Source of the DNA: Alkalimonas sp.
GTDB lineage: Bacteria; Pseudomonadota; Gammaproteobacteria; Enterobacterales; Alteromonadaceae
NCBI GenBank assembly: GCA_022565655.1
Contig: JAIUMG010000064.1
Span: forward strand, 1 to 12,576
Direction of reading: 5' to 3'
DNA length: 12,576 nucleotides
Made by a program: the position numbers and the translations under genes
Part shown: in pieces, positions 6,409 through 12,576 of the stretch
Layout of the letters: each line of letters opens with the position of its first letter
Numbering within the stretch: position 1 is the stretch's first letter
The notes under the pieces: model-generated
The model's input: only the letters and a program-made list of their open reading frames with translations
Databases searched by the model: none
What the model was told of the DNA's origin: nothing

Positions 6409-8211
6409 ATGAAGGCAGCAATCCAATACCAGCTTCGATGCACCGACCTGGCGGCGCATCTTATCGAGATCGAATTAACCGTCACACCATTCAGCAACGA
6501 GCCACTGCAACTTAGCTTACCCGCGTGGATACCGGGTAGCTACATGATCCGCGATTTTGCCCGCAATATTGTCAGTATAACGGCTAGCGATTCAACCGGC
6601 TTGTTAGCGCTGGAAAAACAGGATAAACAAAGTTGGCAACTAGCGCATCGAAACCAGCCCGTGCGGGTCAAGTACAGCCTGTATGCTTTTGATCGCTCTG
6701 TTCGTGCAGCTTATATTGATGATGAAGTGGCGATTCTGAACCCAGCCTGTCTTTGTTTGTCAGTGGCAGGTTATGAAGATCAGCCCCATCAGTTGACTCT
6801 GGTGCAACCAACTGACGCCGATGCAGCATTATGGCGGGTAGCCACCGCCCTGCCACGCGCTGGGTCAACAGAGCGGCTGCAGTTTGGTGATTATCAGGCA
6901 GAGCATTACCAACAGTTGATCGACAGCCCCATCCTAATGGGAATTTTTAACATCACCGAGTTTACGCTGGATGAGCGGCCACACTATCTGGTGATCAGCG
7001 GCAACAACCTGACCGATCAAACCCGGATCACCGATGACCTGGAGCGGATCTGTCAACAACAGCGTCAGCTGTTCGGTGAATTGCCAGCAGATTTAACCGA
7101 ATACTGGTTTTTATGCTGGGTCACTGATTCTGGCTATGGCGGGCTGGAGCATTGCGCATCAACTCTGTTGCTATGCAGTCGCTATGACTTTCCGGCTGTT
7201 CAGCACAGCTCAGAAGCAGCAGCTATCCCAGAAGGCTACCAAACCTTTTTAGGGCTGTGCAGCCATGAATATCTGCACACCTGGTGGGTGAAACGCCTGA
7301 AACCAGCAGATTTTCATCCATACCAATTGGCCGCTGAGCAATACTGCCGGCAGTTATGGATATACGAAGGCTTCACCTCATACTTTGATGATCAGGCATT
7401 ATTCAGCAGTGGCTTGATTGACCAGGAGAACTACTTAAAGGTGCTGGAGAAAACTATCACCAGGGTCACGCGTAACCCGAGCAATACCGTGCAATCATTG
7501 ACGGATAGCAGCTTTGATGCCTGGACCAAGTTTTATAAGCAAGATGAAAATGCCGTCAATGCGGTGAGTAGTTATTATGCCAAAGGCTCCTTAGTGGCAC
7601 TGGCACTGGACGCGGCTTTGCATCAACAAGGCCGCTCTCTGGCAGAGCTAATGCAGCAGATGTGGCAACAGTATCAGGCGACCGGTACCCCTGATGATGC
7701 GGTGCAGCAAATCTTGCTGCAGTGGCAGCTTGACGAACTCAGCGAGCAACTGACCTGCTGGACTCAGCAGGCGATGGATATTCCCCTGGCCGACTTTCTG
7801 CCGTTATTAGGTCTTGAATTGACCTTCCGCTCGGTCACTCGTCCGGATGATCTGGCCGGCAACCAAGCCCCCTATGAAGGCAGCTGGTTAGGCGCACAAT
7901 ACAAAGCATCCAATGCTGGTTTAACCTTAACTGCGGTTTATCATGGCGGCCCGGCCCACCAGGCAGGGCTGATGGTCGGCGATGAGTTATTGGCGCTGTC
8001 GGGCTATCGGCTCACTGCTGAGAGTATTGCTGAGTTGCTGTTACGCTTACCACAGCAGCAGGCGCTGCCAGTGCAGTTATTCCGGCGTGACCGTTGCATC
8101 GAGCGCTCCATCCATCTGGCTCCGGCTCCACAACAGGTTGCTCAGCTATCGGTGTCCAACTCTGAGCGCTTTACACAGTGGCGCCCTTGTTTGCCAAGCC
8201 GCCAGAGTTAA
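6409..8211 (+). CDS. M61-family aminopeptidase with PDZ domain
   Basis: A 600-residue zinc metallopeptidase of family M61 (glycyl aminopeptidase type). The N-terminal beta domain (about 1-170) includes LPAWIPGSYMIRDFARN. It is followed by a thermolysin-like catalytic core: GGLEH (244-248), the zinc motif HEYLH (286-290) followed by TWWVKRLKP, and the third zinc ligand Glu320 in WIYEGFTSYFDD. A PDZ domain occupies about 495-570, with the typical GGPAHQAGLMVGDELLALSG stretch. There is no signal peptide, so the protein should be cytoplasmic, with a role in peptide turnover. The start ATG is 11 bases after AGAGG, rather far, but no better start lies near. It is convergent with the M23 peptidase gene with 25 bases between stops. 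Physiological substrates of this family are poorly known. Confidence 0.95.
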   Translation: MKAAIQYQLRCTDLAAHLIEIELTVTPFSNEPLQLSLPAWIPGSYMIRDFARNIVSITASDSTGLLALEKQDKQSWQLAHRNQPVRVKYSLYAFDRSVRAAYIDDEVAILNPACLCLSVAGYEDQPHQLTLVQPTDADAALWRVATALPRAGSTERLQFGDYQAEHYQQLIDSPILMGIFNITEFTLDERPHYLVISGNNLTDQTRITDDLERICQQQRQLFGELPADLTEYWFLCWVTDSGYGGLEHCASTLLLCSRYDFPAVQHSSEAAAIPEGYQTFLGLCSHEYLHTWWVKRLKPADFHPYQLAAEQYCRQLWIYEGFTSYFDDQALFSSGLIDQENYLKVLEKTITRVTRNPSNTVQSLTDSSFDAWTKFYKQDENAVNAVSSYYAKGSLVALALDAALHQQGRSLAELMQQMWQQYQATGTPDDAVQQILLQWQLDELSEQLTCWTQQAMDIPLADFLPLLGLELTFRSVTRPDDLAGNQAPYEGSWLGAQYKASNAGLTLTAVYHGGPAHQAGLMVGDELLALSGYRLTAESIAELLLRLPQQQALPVQLFRRDRCIERSIHLAPAPQQVAQLSVSNSERFTQWRPCLPSRQS

Positions 8212-8225
8212 GTAGCGCTCAAGGG

Positions 8226-8275
8226 GAGCGAAACGCTCAGGGCTGATGAGCCGGAGGCGCAGCCTCTGGCATCAG
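8226..8275. terminator. Hairpins between convergent M61 and M23 genes
   Basis: A small stem GAGCG-AAA-CGCTC (8226-8238) lies between the two stop codons. A larger GC-rich stem (8243-8275, core GGAGGC with GCCTCT, plus outer TGAT/ATCA) lies in the last codons of the M23 gene. Neither has a T run, so factor-independent termination is doubtful; their position alone suggests a role in ending transcripts. Confidence 0.3.
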
Positions 8276-9106
8276 TAACGCTGGGTCCAGTCGTTCCTGC
8301 TGCCAGTTTATTCGCCAATCCAGATGTGGGCCGGTCACCCGGCCTGTAGCGCCCATATCAGCGACCAACTGGCCTTGCTCCACTTTATCGCCAACCTCGA
8401 CATGAAATGCATCCAGATGCATCAGCGTTGAGCTGACGCCATAGCCGTGATCCACGATCAGCGTTAAGCCTGAGTAATACAGATCTTTGGCTAAGGTGAC
8501 AACACCAGACAAAGGAGCATAAACCGGGGAGCCGATTGGTGCGGCAATATCCAGGCCAAAGTGAGGGTTGCGAGGTTCACCATTAAATACACGTTGGCTG
8601 CCATAAACCCCACTGATGCGACCATAAGCCGGCCACACTGGCTGTTCAAACACATAGCTTAGCTCTGATTGCACAGTGCGGGCCTGACGTACAGCAACGC
8701 TGTCCTGACGAATGCGTGCCAGAACCTCCGGCGGCGGGGATACATACCGCTGGGCAACCCCTTCCACATGCTGAATATCGTAACTACGAGCGCTAAACTG
8801 CAGAGCAAAGGTATCTGTACCGCCAGAATGCTGGACGGTTAATTCATGCTGCAGCGGCGCATCCCGGCCAATGCCAAACACAAATTGTCCACCCGGTGCG
8901 ACAGGCAACGGCTTATCATTAAACCAGACCTGACTGTCAGCCGGGGCCCGTCCACGGATCAAGCTGCCCTGAGTCAGCTCCCCGGCGAGTTTGACGGTTG
9001 ATTCAGTGCCACTTAATTCAATGGTGCTTTGTCCACCCTCGGCTAAAGCCTGACTGGCGATTAGCAAACTAAGCGCTGGCAATAGCGCCTTTACCCACCC
9101 CTTCAT
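8237..9106 (-). CDS. Periplasmic M23 metallopeptidase (LytM-like)
   Basis: A 289-residue secreted peptidase of family M23, expected to cut peptidoglycan cross-bridges in the periplasm or to regulate such cutting. A signal peptide covers about residues 1-23 (MKGWVK, hydrophobic core, ASQALA). An Ig-like beta domain follows at about 28-106, then a helical linker (125-150), then the M23 domain (about 160-275). The zinc motif HFGLD gives His182 and Asp186, and the catalytic-side His230 lies in LMHLD. The last motif reads GPHLDW, so the usual HxH is HxD: His261 is kept but the second zinc-ligand position is Asp263. I chose the ATG at 9106, nine bases after AAGG, over a TTG at 9112. The start overlaps the end of the upstream pterin synthase gene by 38 bases, implying co-transcription and coupling. 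Confidence 0.92.
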   Translation of the reverse strand: MKGWVKALLPALSLLIASQALAEGGQSTIELSGTESTVKLAGELTQGSLIRGRAPADSQVWFNDKPLPVAPGGQFVFGIGRDAPLQHELTVQHSGGTDTFALQFSARSYDIQHVEGVAQRYVSPPPEVLARIRQDSVAVRQARTVQSELSYVFEQPVWPAYGRISGVYGSQRVFNGEPRNPHFGLDIAAPIGSPVYAPLSGVVTLAKDLYYSGLTLIVDHGYGVSSTLMHLDAFHVEVGDKVEQGQLVADMGATGRVTGPHLDWRINWQQERLDPALLMPEAAPPAHQP

Positions 9107-9926
9107 AAGCAACGACCTTAAATTGTTGTGCTGGATCCAGTAATTTTAACTGAGCGGCAATGTAATCGGCTAAACACTCAACCGTGGTATCGCATGGCAC
9201 AATTTCACAGTGCTCTACCGGCAGGCTGATTTCAAAATGCCCCTGGCCCGCGTCATACTGGGAATGCAATGAATTGGCTACTGGGGTTAACCATTGCAAT
9301 TGCTCAGGCTGACACAAGTCTTCTTCTGTCACCAGATAGATATCTTGCCAGCGCTCTGCCCAGAATTTATTTAAACGTGGTGATAACATGCCATTCTGAT
9401 AGATCTGAATGGTAGAGCGATGCCCATGTGCGATGCGTTGGCAATTGCCATCGTGCTTCTTCAGGCCATGGCTATAATGATAATAGAACCCCTGACTCTG
9501 CTCCGGGCGCAAGGTAAAGTGAATGGCAGTAACATTATCTGGTAAGTGCCCTGTTAGTTGCTGCTGTAAAAAAGCATCAATCGACTCATAGTTTATCTGC
9601 TCAGCGGGTAATAAGGCGAAGGCACAGGCTGGGCCCGCTACTTGAATAAGCCCACGCTCACTGCTGAAATGGACAGCAAGGTGATCATCGGCTCGCGTCA
9701 ACTGACAGCCCGCAAATTGCGATGGCAAGGCCAGAGCATGATCAAGGCTCTGATCGATCACTTGTTTAATGACTTTTTTTACCAAGCCAAAATCGAACAC
9801 CATGGAGGCTTCATCCAGTTCGCCATGCAACTCAACATCGACGATCAGGCTCTCGCCCAGCATGCCTCGCTCAGGACACAGGTAAGAAAAATCGATGACC
9901 GTTAAATCCCGTACAAATAAAATCAT
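9069..9926 (-). CDS. Tandem-domain 6-carboxytetrahydropterin synthase homologue
   Basis: A 285-residue protein with two copies of the PTPS/QueD fold; single QueD is about 120 residues. QueD turns dihydroneopterin triphosphate into 6-carboxytetrahydropterin for queuosine synthesis. The N-terminal half (1-110) keeps the fold pattern (MVFDFGLVKK at 42-51, LDHALAL at 61-67) but has no zinc histidines where they should be. The C-terminal half holds the zinc set: His153 in YYHYSHGL, then His167 and His169 in AHGH. It also has a candidate catalytic Cys162, PCDTTVECLADYI (244-256) and Glu275 in YEGVGKGA. Cys to HGH has four residues between, where QueD has three. The start ATG has only a weak upstream GCGGG, but a good TATAAT lies 46 bases away. 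It is first in an operon with the M23 gene. The exact reaction is uncertain. Confidence 0.85.
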   Translation of the reverse strand: MILFVRDLTVIDFSYLCPERGMLGESLIVDVELHGELDEASMVFDFGLVKKVIKQVIDQSLDHALALPSQFAGCQLTRADDHLAVHFSSERGLIQVAGPACAFALLPAEQINYESIDAFLQQQLTGHLPDNVTAIHFTLRPEQSQGFYYHYSHGLKKHDGNCQRIAHGHRSTIQIYQNGMLSPRLNKFWAERWQDIYLVTEEDLCQPEQLQWLTPVANSLHSQYDAGQGHFEISLPVEHCEIVPCDTTVECLADYIAAQLKLLDPAQQFKVVAYEGVGKGAIASA

Positions 9927-9971
9927 TGCTGCCCGCTTTGTTCAGTAAGTGTGCTTGAGTGTATGCTGGCT

Positions 9972-10000
9972 ATTATAAAGGACAAAGGCTTCAGACTGTA
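9972..10000 (-). promoter_or_regulatory. Likely promoter of the pterin synthase-M23 operon
   Basis: A perfect -10 box TATAAT (9977-9972) lies 45 bases before the start codon. The -35 region (TACAGT at 17 bases) is poor, so an activator may be needed or the exact spacing may differ. Confidence 0.45.
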
Positions 10001-10044
10001 GACCCACGTCACCTTAAGATGCAGATTTAAGCGTCTGGGCTTGT

Positions 10045-10302
10045 TTAGCGGTCATGCTCTCGCAGCCAGGCATTTAACAAACCAACCTGGCCACACTTGT
10101 GGGCTGCATACATCAACCGAATGGCATTGCTGACGATGGTACTGTCATTCCAATCCGTTTTTTGCTGAATATCCTGATAGCATGCCATTGCTTCGGCTGT
10201 TAGATACCCGCGAAGCTCCTTTTTACCCGCTTCCTTTTGACGTTCCCGGTAACGTCGCTGCTTTTCGGCATTACTGAGTGCTTGTTTGTCCTGCTCATTC
10301 AT
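10045..10302 (-). CDS. Small ribbon-helix-helix-like protein
   Basis: An 85-residue, very basic protein that I cannot assign to a named family. The first 30 residues are highly charged (NAEKQRRYRERQKEAGKKE). A predicted strand ELRGYL (29-34) and two helices follow: TAEAMACYQDIQQKT (35-49) and DSTIVSNAIRLMYAAHK (53-69). Strand-helix-turn-helix in that spacing is the layout of ribbon-helix-helix DNA-binding proteins such as CopG or plasmid replication regulators. The start is well supported by GAGGTG seven bases upstream. It is divergent from fabA and shares its upstream region, so self-regulation or an effect on fabA is possible but unproven. It could instead bind RNA. Confidence 0.75.
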   Translation of the reverse strand: MNEQDKQALSNAEKQRRYRERQKEAGKKELRGYLTAEAMACYQDIQQKTDWNDSTIVSNAIRLMYAAHKCGQVGLLNAWLREHDR

Positions 10303-10345
10303 GCGGCACCTCGAAAGAAAACATGACGGTGATTCTCGTGTTTTT

Positions 10346-10386
10346 CACTAATCGGACTTGCTTGGCGTACAAGTGTTCGCTAAGCT
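10346..10386 (+). promoter_or_regulatory. fabA promoter with FadR-like and FabR-like sites
   Basis: The -35 TTGCTT (10358-10363) and -10 TAAGCT (10381-10386) have a 17-base spacer. A FadR-like site covers 10346-10362 (CACTAATCGGACTTGCT). Compared with the FadR consensus recalled from E. coli, its central T-C-x-G-A-C and outer C-T, G and T positions match. An imperfect palindrome GGCGTACAAGTGTTCGCT (10364-10381), resembling the FabR operator, fills the spacer. In E. coli fabA, FadR activates from about -40 and FabR represses from the spacer; the same order is present here. Confidence 0.75.
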
Positions 10387-10427
10387 CCCTTCAGAAATTA
10401 CTCGTGGTACAAATGGACTCAACATAC

Positions 10428-10940
10428 ATGATGAAGAATAGCTTTACAAAAGAAGATTTAATTGCCTGTGGCCGTGGTGAATTATTTGGACCGGGCAACA
10501 GCCAACTCCCCATCGATCAGATGCTGATGATGGATCGTATTGTACATATTTCTGATGAAGGTGGCGAATACGGCAAGGGTGAAATCATTGCTGAGCTTGA
10601 TATCACCCCAGAACTTTGGTTCTTTGCCTGTCACTTTCAGGGTGACCCGGTTATGCCTGGCTGTTTAGGCCTGGATGCAATGTGGCAGTTGGTTGGCTTC
10701 TTCTTAGGCTGGTCAGGTGGCCCGGGCAAAGGTCGGGCGTTAGGCGTGGGTGAAGTGAAGTTCACTGGCCAAATCTTACCCAGCGCCAAGAAAGTGACCT
10801 ATCGTATCAACATGAAGCGCGTGATCAAGCGCAAACTCTTTATGGGAATTGGCGATGGCTCAGTCAGCGTTGATGGCCGTGAAATTTACACAGCAAAAGA
10901 TTTGAAAGTCGGCTTATTCACCGATACCAGCAGCTTCTGA
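10428..10940 (+). CDS. fabA: 3-hydroxydecanoyl-ACP dehydratase/isomerase FabA
   Basis: FabA dehydrates 3-hydroxydecanoyl-ACP and isomerises the product to cis-3-decenoyl-ACP, the entry to unsaturated fatty acids; it acts as a cytoplasmic hotdog-fold dimer. The protein has 170 residues against 172 in E. coli, and its sequence follows E. coli FabA closely. Visible features include ACGRGELFGP, the active-site His69 in ACHFQGDPVMPGCLG, Asp83 in GLDAMWQLVGFFLGW, GKGRALGVGEVKFTGQ and the C-terminal DLKVGLFTDTSSF. Starts at 10413, 10428 and 10431 are all possible. I prefer 10428 because it gives the family length and correct active-site numbering; GGA lies ten bases upstream. The start at 10413 would add five residues. 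The gene has its own FadR/FabR-type promoter and a terminator, and is convergent with rmf as in E. coli. Confidence 0.97.
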   Translation: MMKNSFTKEDLIACGRGELFGPGNSQLPIDQMLMMDRIVHISDEGGEYGKGEIIAELDITPELWFFACHFQGDPVMPGCLGLDAMWQLVGFFLGWSGGPGKGRALGVGEVKFTGQILPSAKKVTYRINMKRVIKRKLFMGIGDGSVSVDGREIYTAKDLKVGLFTDTSSF

Positions 10941-10967
10941 TTCAAAAAAACAAGCTGTTAAAACGCC

Positions 10968-10997
10968 ACAAGCCCCAATTTCGGGGCTTGTTAATTT
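10968..10997. terminator. Terminator between fabA and rmf
   Basis: ACAAGCCCC (10968-10976) and GGGGCTTGT (10983-10991) form a 9-base stem with a 6-base loop, followed by TAATTT on the plus strand. It lies 27 bases after the fabA stop and on the far side of the rmf stop, so it probably serves both convergent genes. Confidence 0.85.
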
Positions 10998-11029
10998 ATG
11001 AAAGGATTGAATTGAACTTAAGATTGTAT

Positions 11030-11212
11030 TTACATCGCTTTATTAAAGAGGCCGCCTCCACGGTCTTCCATGGCTTCTCGCCAGCCTCCTAGCCACTGGG
11101 AACGAATATCGAGATTTTGATAGGGACAAATTTCTTTAGAACGGCCAGTCACACCAGCCCGGTAACCTTGTGCGTGAGCACGCTCAAGACGATCACGTTT
11201 TTGTCTTTTCAT
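11030..11212 (-). CDS. rmf: Ribosome modulation factor
   Basis: RMF binds 70S ribosomes in stationary phase or starvation and pairs them into inactive 100S dimers. The protein has 60 residues (55 in E. coli). It begins MKRQKRDRLERAHAQGYRAG and keeps the core GRSKE-CPYQ and RSQWLGGWREAM almost unchanged. The C-terminal tail (EDRGGGLFNKAM) is longer than in E. coli and differs from it. I chose the ATG at 11212, matching the E. coli N-terminus, with GAGGA upstream. An in-frame ATG at 11233 and a GTG at 11248 would place that ribosome-binding site inside the gene. Control in relatives is by ppGpp and growth phase; here a candidate promoter and an 18-base palindrome lie upstream. Confidence 0.95.
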   Translation of the reverse strand: MKRQKRDRLERAHAQGYRAGVTGRSKEICPYQNLDIRSQWLGGWREAMEDRGGGLFNKAM

Positions 11213-11247
11213 ACGGCAGTCTTCCTCAATCATTTGTGATGACAACA

Positions 11248-11265
11248 CTGAATAACTTTATTCAG
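11248..11265. repeat. Perfect palindrome upstream of rmf
   Basis: CTGAATAA and TTATTCAG form perfect 8-base arms around a 2-base centre, 36-53 bases before the rmf start. It lies just downstream of the proposed promoter, so it could be an operator or form a hairpin in the mRNA leader (six pairs with a six-base loop). Confidence 0.7.
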
Positions 11266-11276
11266 TCCGCCATTAA

Positions 11277-11305
11277 TAGATAGGGGATCTGCTGCAAAGG
11301 TTCAA
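11277..11305 (-). promoter_or_regulatory. Candidate rmf promoter
   Basis: On the minus strand, TTGAAC (11305-11300) and TATCTA (11282-11277) have a 17-base spacer. The -10 is only a partial match. An alternative, TATTAA, lies four bases further. The CCCC just before the -10 gives a GC-rich element near the promoter. Confidence 0.35.
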
Positions 11306-11444
11306 CTCCATTTTTTGCCATATTATGGCTGCCATCACTAACAGGCTGATGTGACAGAAGAATTACAGAAAAAAGAATCTACTCATTTTTTGCATCAAAT
11401 TTTGCCTTAAAACGGAATGCAAGTTGCACACTTGGCTGCCTGGC

Positions 11445-11488
11445 AAAAAACAACCCCCTGGCTTGGAAAAACCAGGGGGTTGTTTTTT
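11445..11488. terminator. Strong bidirectional terminator of the gap gene
   Basis: Perfect 17-base arms (11445-11461 and 11472-11488) with a 10-base loop. The core is CAACCCCCTGG with CCAGGGGGTTG, ending in T6 or longer on both strands. It starts 17 bases after the gap stop codon. It should release gap transcripts and protect the rmf promoter from read-through. Confidence 0.95.
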
Positions 11489-11505
11489 TAGCAATTTGTT
11501 CGTGC

Positions 11506-12576
11506 TTAGCGGCTTAATGGTAAGGTTGGGTACTTGATACCAGCCATTTCGTTCATCACCCGGGTCACTTGAACACTGTAACCAAACTCATTATCGTACC
11601 AAACGTACAAGACGCAGCGGTCACCATCCACAATAGTAGCCTGTGAGTCTACCACCCCTGCATACCTTGAACCGACCAGATCCGACGAGACGATTTCAGT
11701 GGAGCTGGAATAGTCAATTTGGTCTTGCAGATCAGAGAATAATGCTGTTTTCTGCAGGTAGCCATTCAAATCATCCACCGAGGTGGGTTTTGCCAGGTTC
11801 AGTGACAAAATAGCCAATGAAACATTGGGTGTTGGCACTCGAATGGCATTGCCGGTCAACTTGCCAGCCAATTCAGGCAAAGCTTTGGCGACGGCGCTGG
11901 CTGCACCCGTTGAAGTAATAACCATATTCAATGGTGCTGCGCGGCCACGACGGTCGGCTTTGTGAAAGTTATCAATCAGGTTTTGATCGTTGGTATAAGA
12001 ATGCACGGTTTCAACATGACCGTTGCGAATACCATACTCATCATTCAGGGCTTTTAATACCGGCGTAATGGCATTGGTGGTGCAGCTGGCCGCTGAAACA
12101 ATTTTTTGCTCGGGTAGAATCATCTCATGATTCACCCCATACACTACATTCGGCACCTCACCTTTGGCTGGTGCAGTTAACAGCACTTTGGCAGTCCCTT
12201 TGGACTCAAAGTGAATGGCCAGAGCTTTGTCGTCTTTCCAGACGCCAGTGTTGTCCACCACCAATGCATCCTGAATGCCGTACTGAGTGTAATCAACATC
12301 TGCAGGTGAATTGGCATAGATCACTTTAATAAAGGTGCCGTTGGCTTTAATGCCCTGATTTTCGTGATCCACCGTGATGCTACCGTTAAACAAGCCATGG
12401 ATAGAGTCACGGCGTAACAGACTGGCACGTTTTTCCAAATCACCATCTTTACCACCACGAACCACGATGGCACGCAAGCGCAGCTTGCTGCTGGGGCCTG
12501 AGCGTTCCAGCATCAGCCGGGCTAACAAGCGACCAATCCGGCCAAAGCCATACAACACCACATCCGTTGGCTTGAC
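11506..12576 (-). CDS. gap: Glyceraldehyde-3-phosphate dehydrogenase, long type (3' part)
   Basis: Oxidises glyceraldehyde 3-phosphate to 1,3-bisphosphoglycerate or runs the reverse reaction. The frame is open to the window edge (VKPTDVVLYGFGRIG), so the gene continues to the right; 356 residues are visible. The Rossmann glycine motif GFGRIG begins about residue 10. The catalytic cysteine is in SAASCTTN (Cys165 of the visible part), and the paired His lies in ETVHSYTND (His192). GGCC-like ends are absent, and the C-terminal NEFGYSVQVTRVM is typical. Residues before the glycine motif and the long second strand (AIVVRGGKDGD) mark the long GapB-like class of gammaproteobacteria, usually about 480 residues with an N-terminal extension. 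The Asp that normally selects NAD after the second strand is missing. A strong terminator follows. Confidence 0.94.
   Translation of the reverse strand, partial: VKPTDVVLYGFGRIGRLLARLMLERSGPSSKLRLRAIVVRGGKDGDLEKRASLLRRDSIHGLFNGSITVDHENQGIKANGTFIKVIYANSPADVDYTQYGIQDALVVDNTGVWKDDKALAIHFESKGTAKVLLTAPAKGEVPNVVYGVNHEMILPEQKIVSAASCTTNAITPVLKALNDEYGIRNGHVETVHSYTNDQNLIDNFHKADRRGRAAPLNMVITSTGAASAVAKALPELAGKLTGNAIRVPTPNVSLAILSLNLAKPTSVDDLNGYLQKTALFSDLQDQIDYSSSTEIVSSDLVGSRYAGVVDSQATIVDGDRCVLYVWYDNEFGYSVQVTRVMNEMAGIKYPTLPLSR

Noticed and set aside
9642..9905. Open frame of 87 codons on the plus strand inside the pterin synthase gene
   Set aside because: It is antisense to a well-supported gene and has no domain-like features or upstream promoter.
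11299..11309. GGTTCAACTCC, resembling the T arm of a tRNA
   Set aside because: No acceptor, D or anticodon stem and no CCA-like end can be built around it, so it is neither a tRNA gene nor a convincing attachment-site remnant.
1..12576. Search for a mobile island, defence system, CRISPR or toxin-antitoxin locus
   Set aside because: All genes are housekeeping or common chromosomal families and no terminal repeats, integrases or transposases are seen. The basic 85-residue protein has no toxin partner beside it.

Overview
This window is a stretch of ordinary chromosome from a gammaproteobacterium. The closest protein resemblances I recognise are to E. coli and Shewanella-type enzymes (PykA, HinT, FabA, RMF). 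Together with the GapB-type dehydrogenase and the extended two-domain pterin synthase, this suggests an Alteromonadales or Rheinheimera-like organism; that placement is an inference. I see no insertion sequences, phage genes, CRISPR arrays, tRNAs or rRNAs. Genes are densely packed and no gene-free stretch exceeds 300 bases. The longest gaps are 11213-11505 (rmf promoter plus gap terminator) and 1679-1939 (upstream of pfkA).

Layout, left to right. The 3' two-fifths or so of pykA (+) ends at a hairpin terminator shared with a convergent EamA transporter gene (-). An ATP-type phosphofructokinase, pfkA (+), follows. It converges on a two-gene operon (-) encoding a LytS-type sensor kinase and a LytTR response regulator. 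Next comes a run of minus-strand genes, apparently with their own promoters: an Mpo1-like (DUF962) membrane protein, a hotdog acyl-CoA thioesterase and hinT. hinT is divergent from an M61 aminopeptidase with a PDZ domain (+). The M61 gene converges on an overlapping pair (-): a tandem-domain 6-carboxytetrahydropterin synthase homologue and a periplasmic M23 peptidase. A small ribbon-helix-helix-like protein (-) is divergent from fabA (+). fabA converges on rmf (-), and the window closes with the 3' part of a long-type glyceraldehyde-3-phosphate dehydrogenase gene (-).

Themes. Three glycolytic enzymes (pykA, pfkA, gap) lie in this neighbourhood, with an uncharacterised LytS/LytTR signalling pair directly beside pfkA. 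The fabA/rmf pair is convergent as in E. coli. The fabA promoter carries adjacent FadR-like and FabR-like sites in the E. coli arrangement, so unsaturated fatty acid control is probably conserved. The most unusual points are a His-to-Asp change in the zinc motif of the M23 peptidase, the degenerate N-terminal half of the pterin synthase, a TTG-started kinase preceded by a three-codon reading frame, a cluster of palindromes before the Mpo1-like gene, and a triple heptamer beside the pfkA ribosome-binding site. I found no convincing wholly new multi-gene system.
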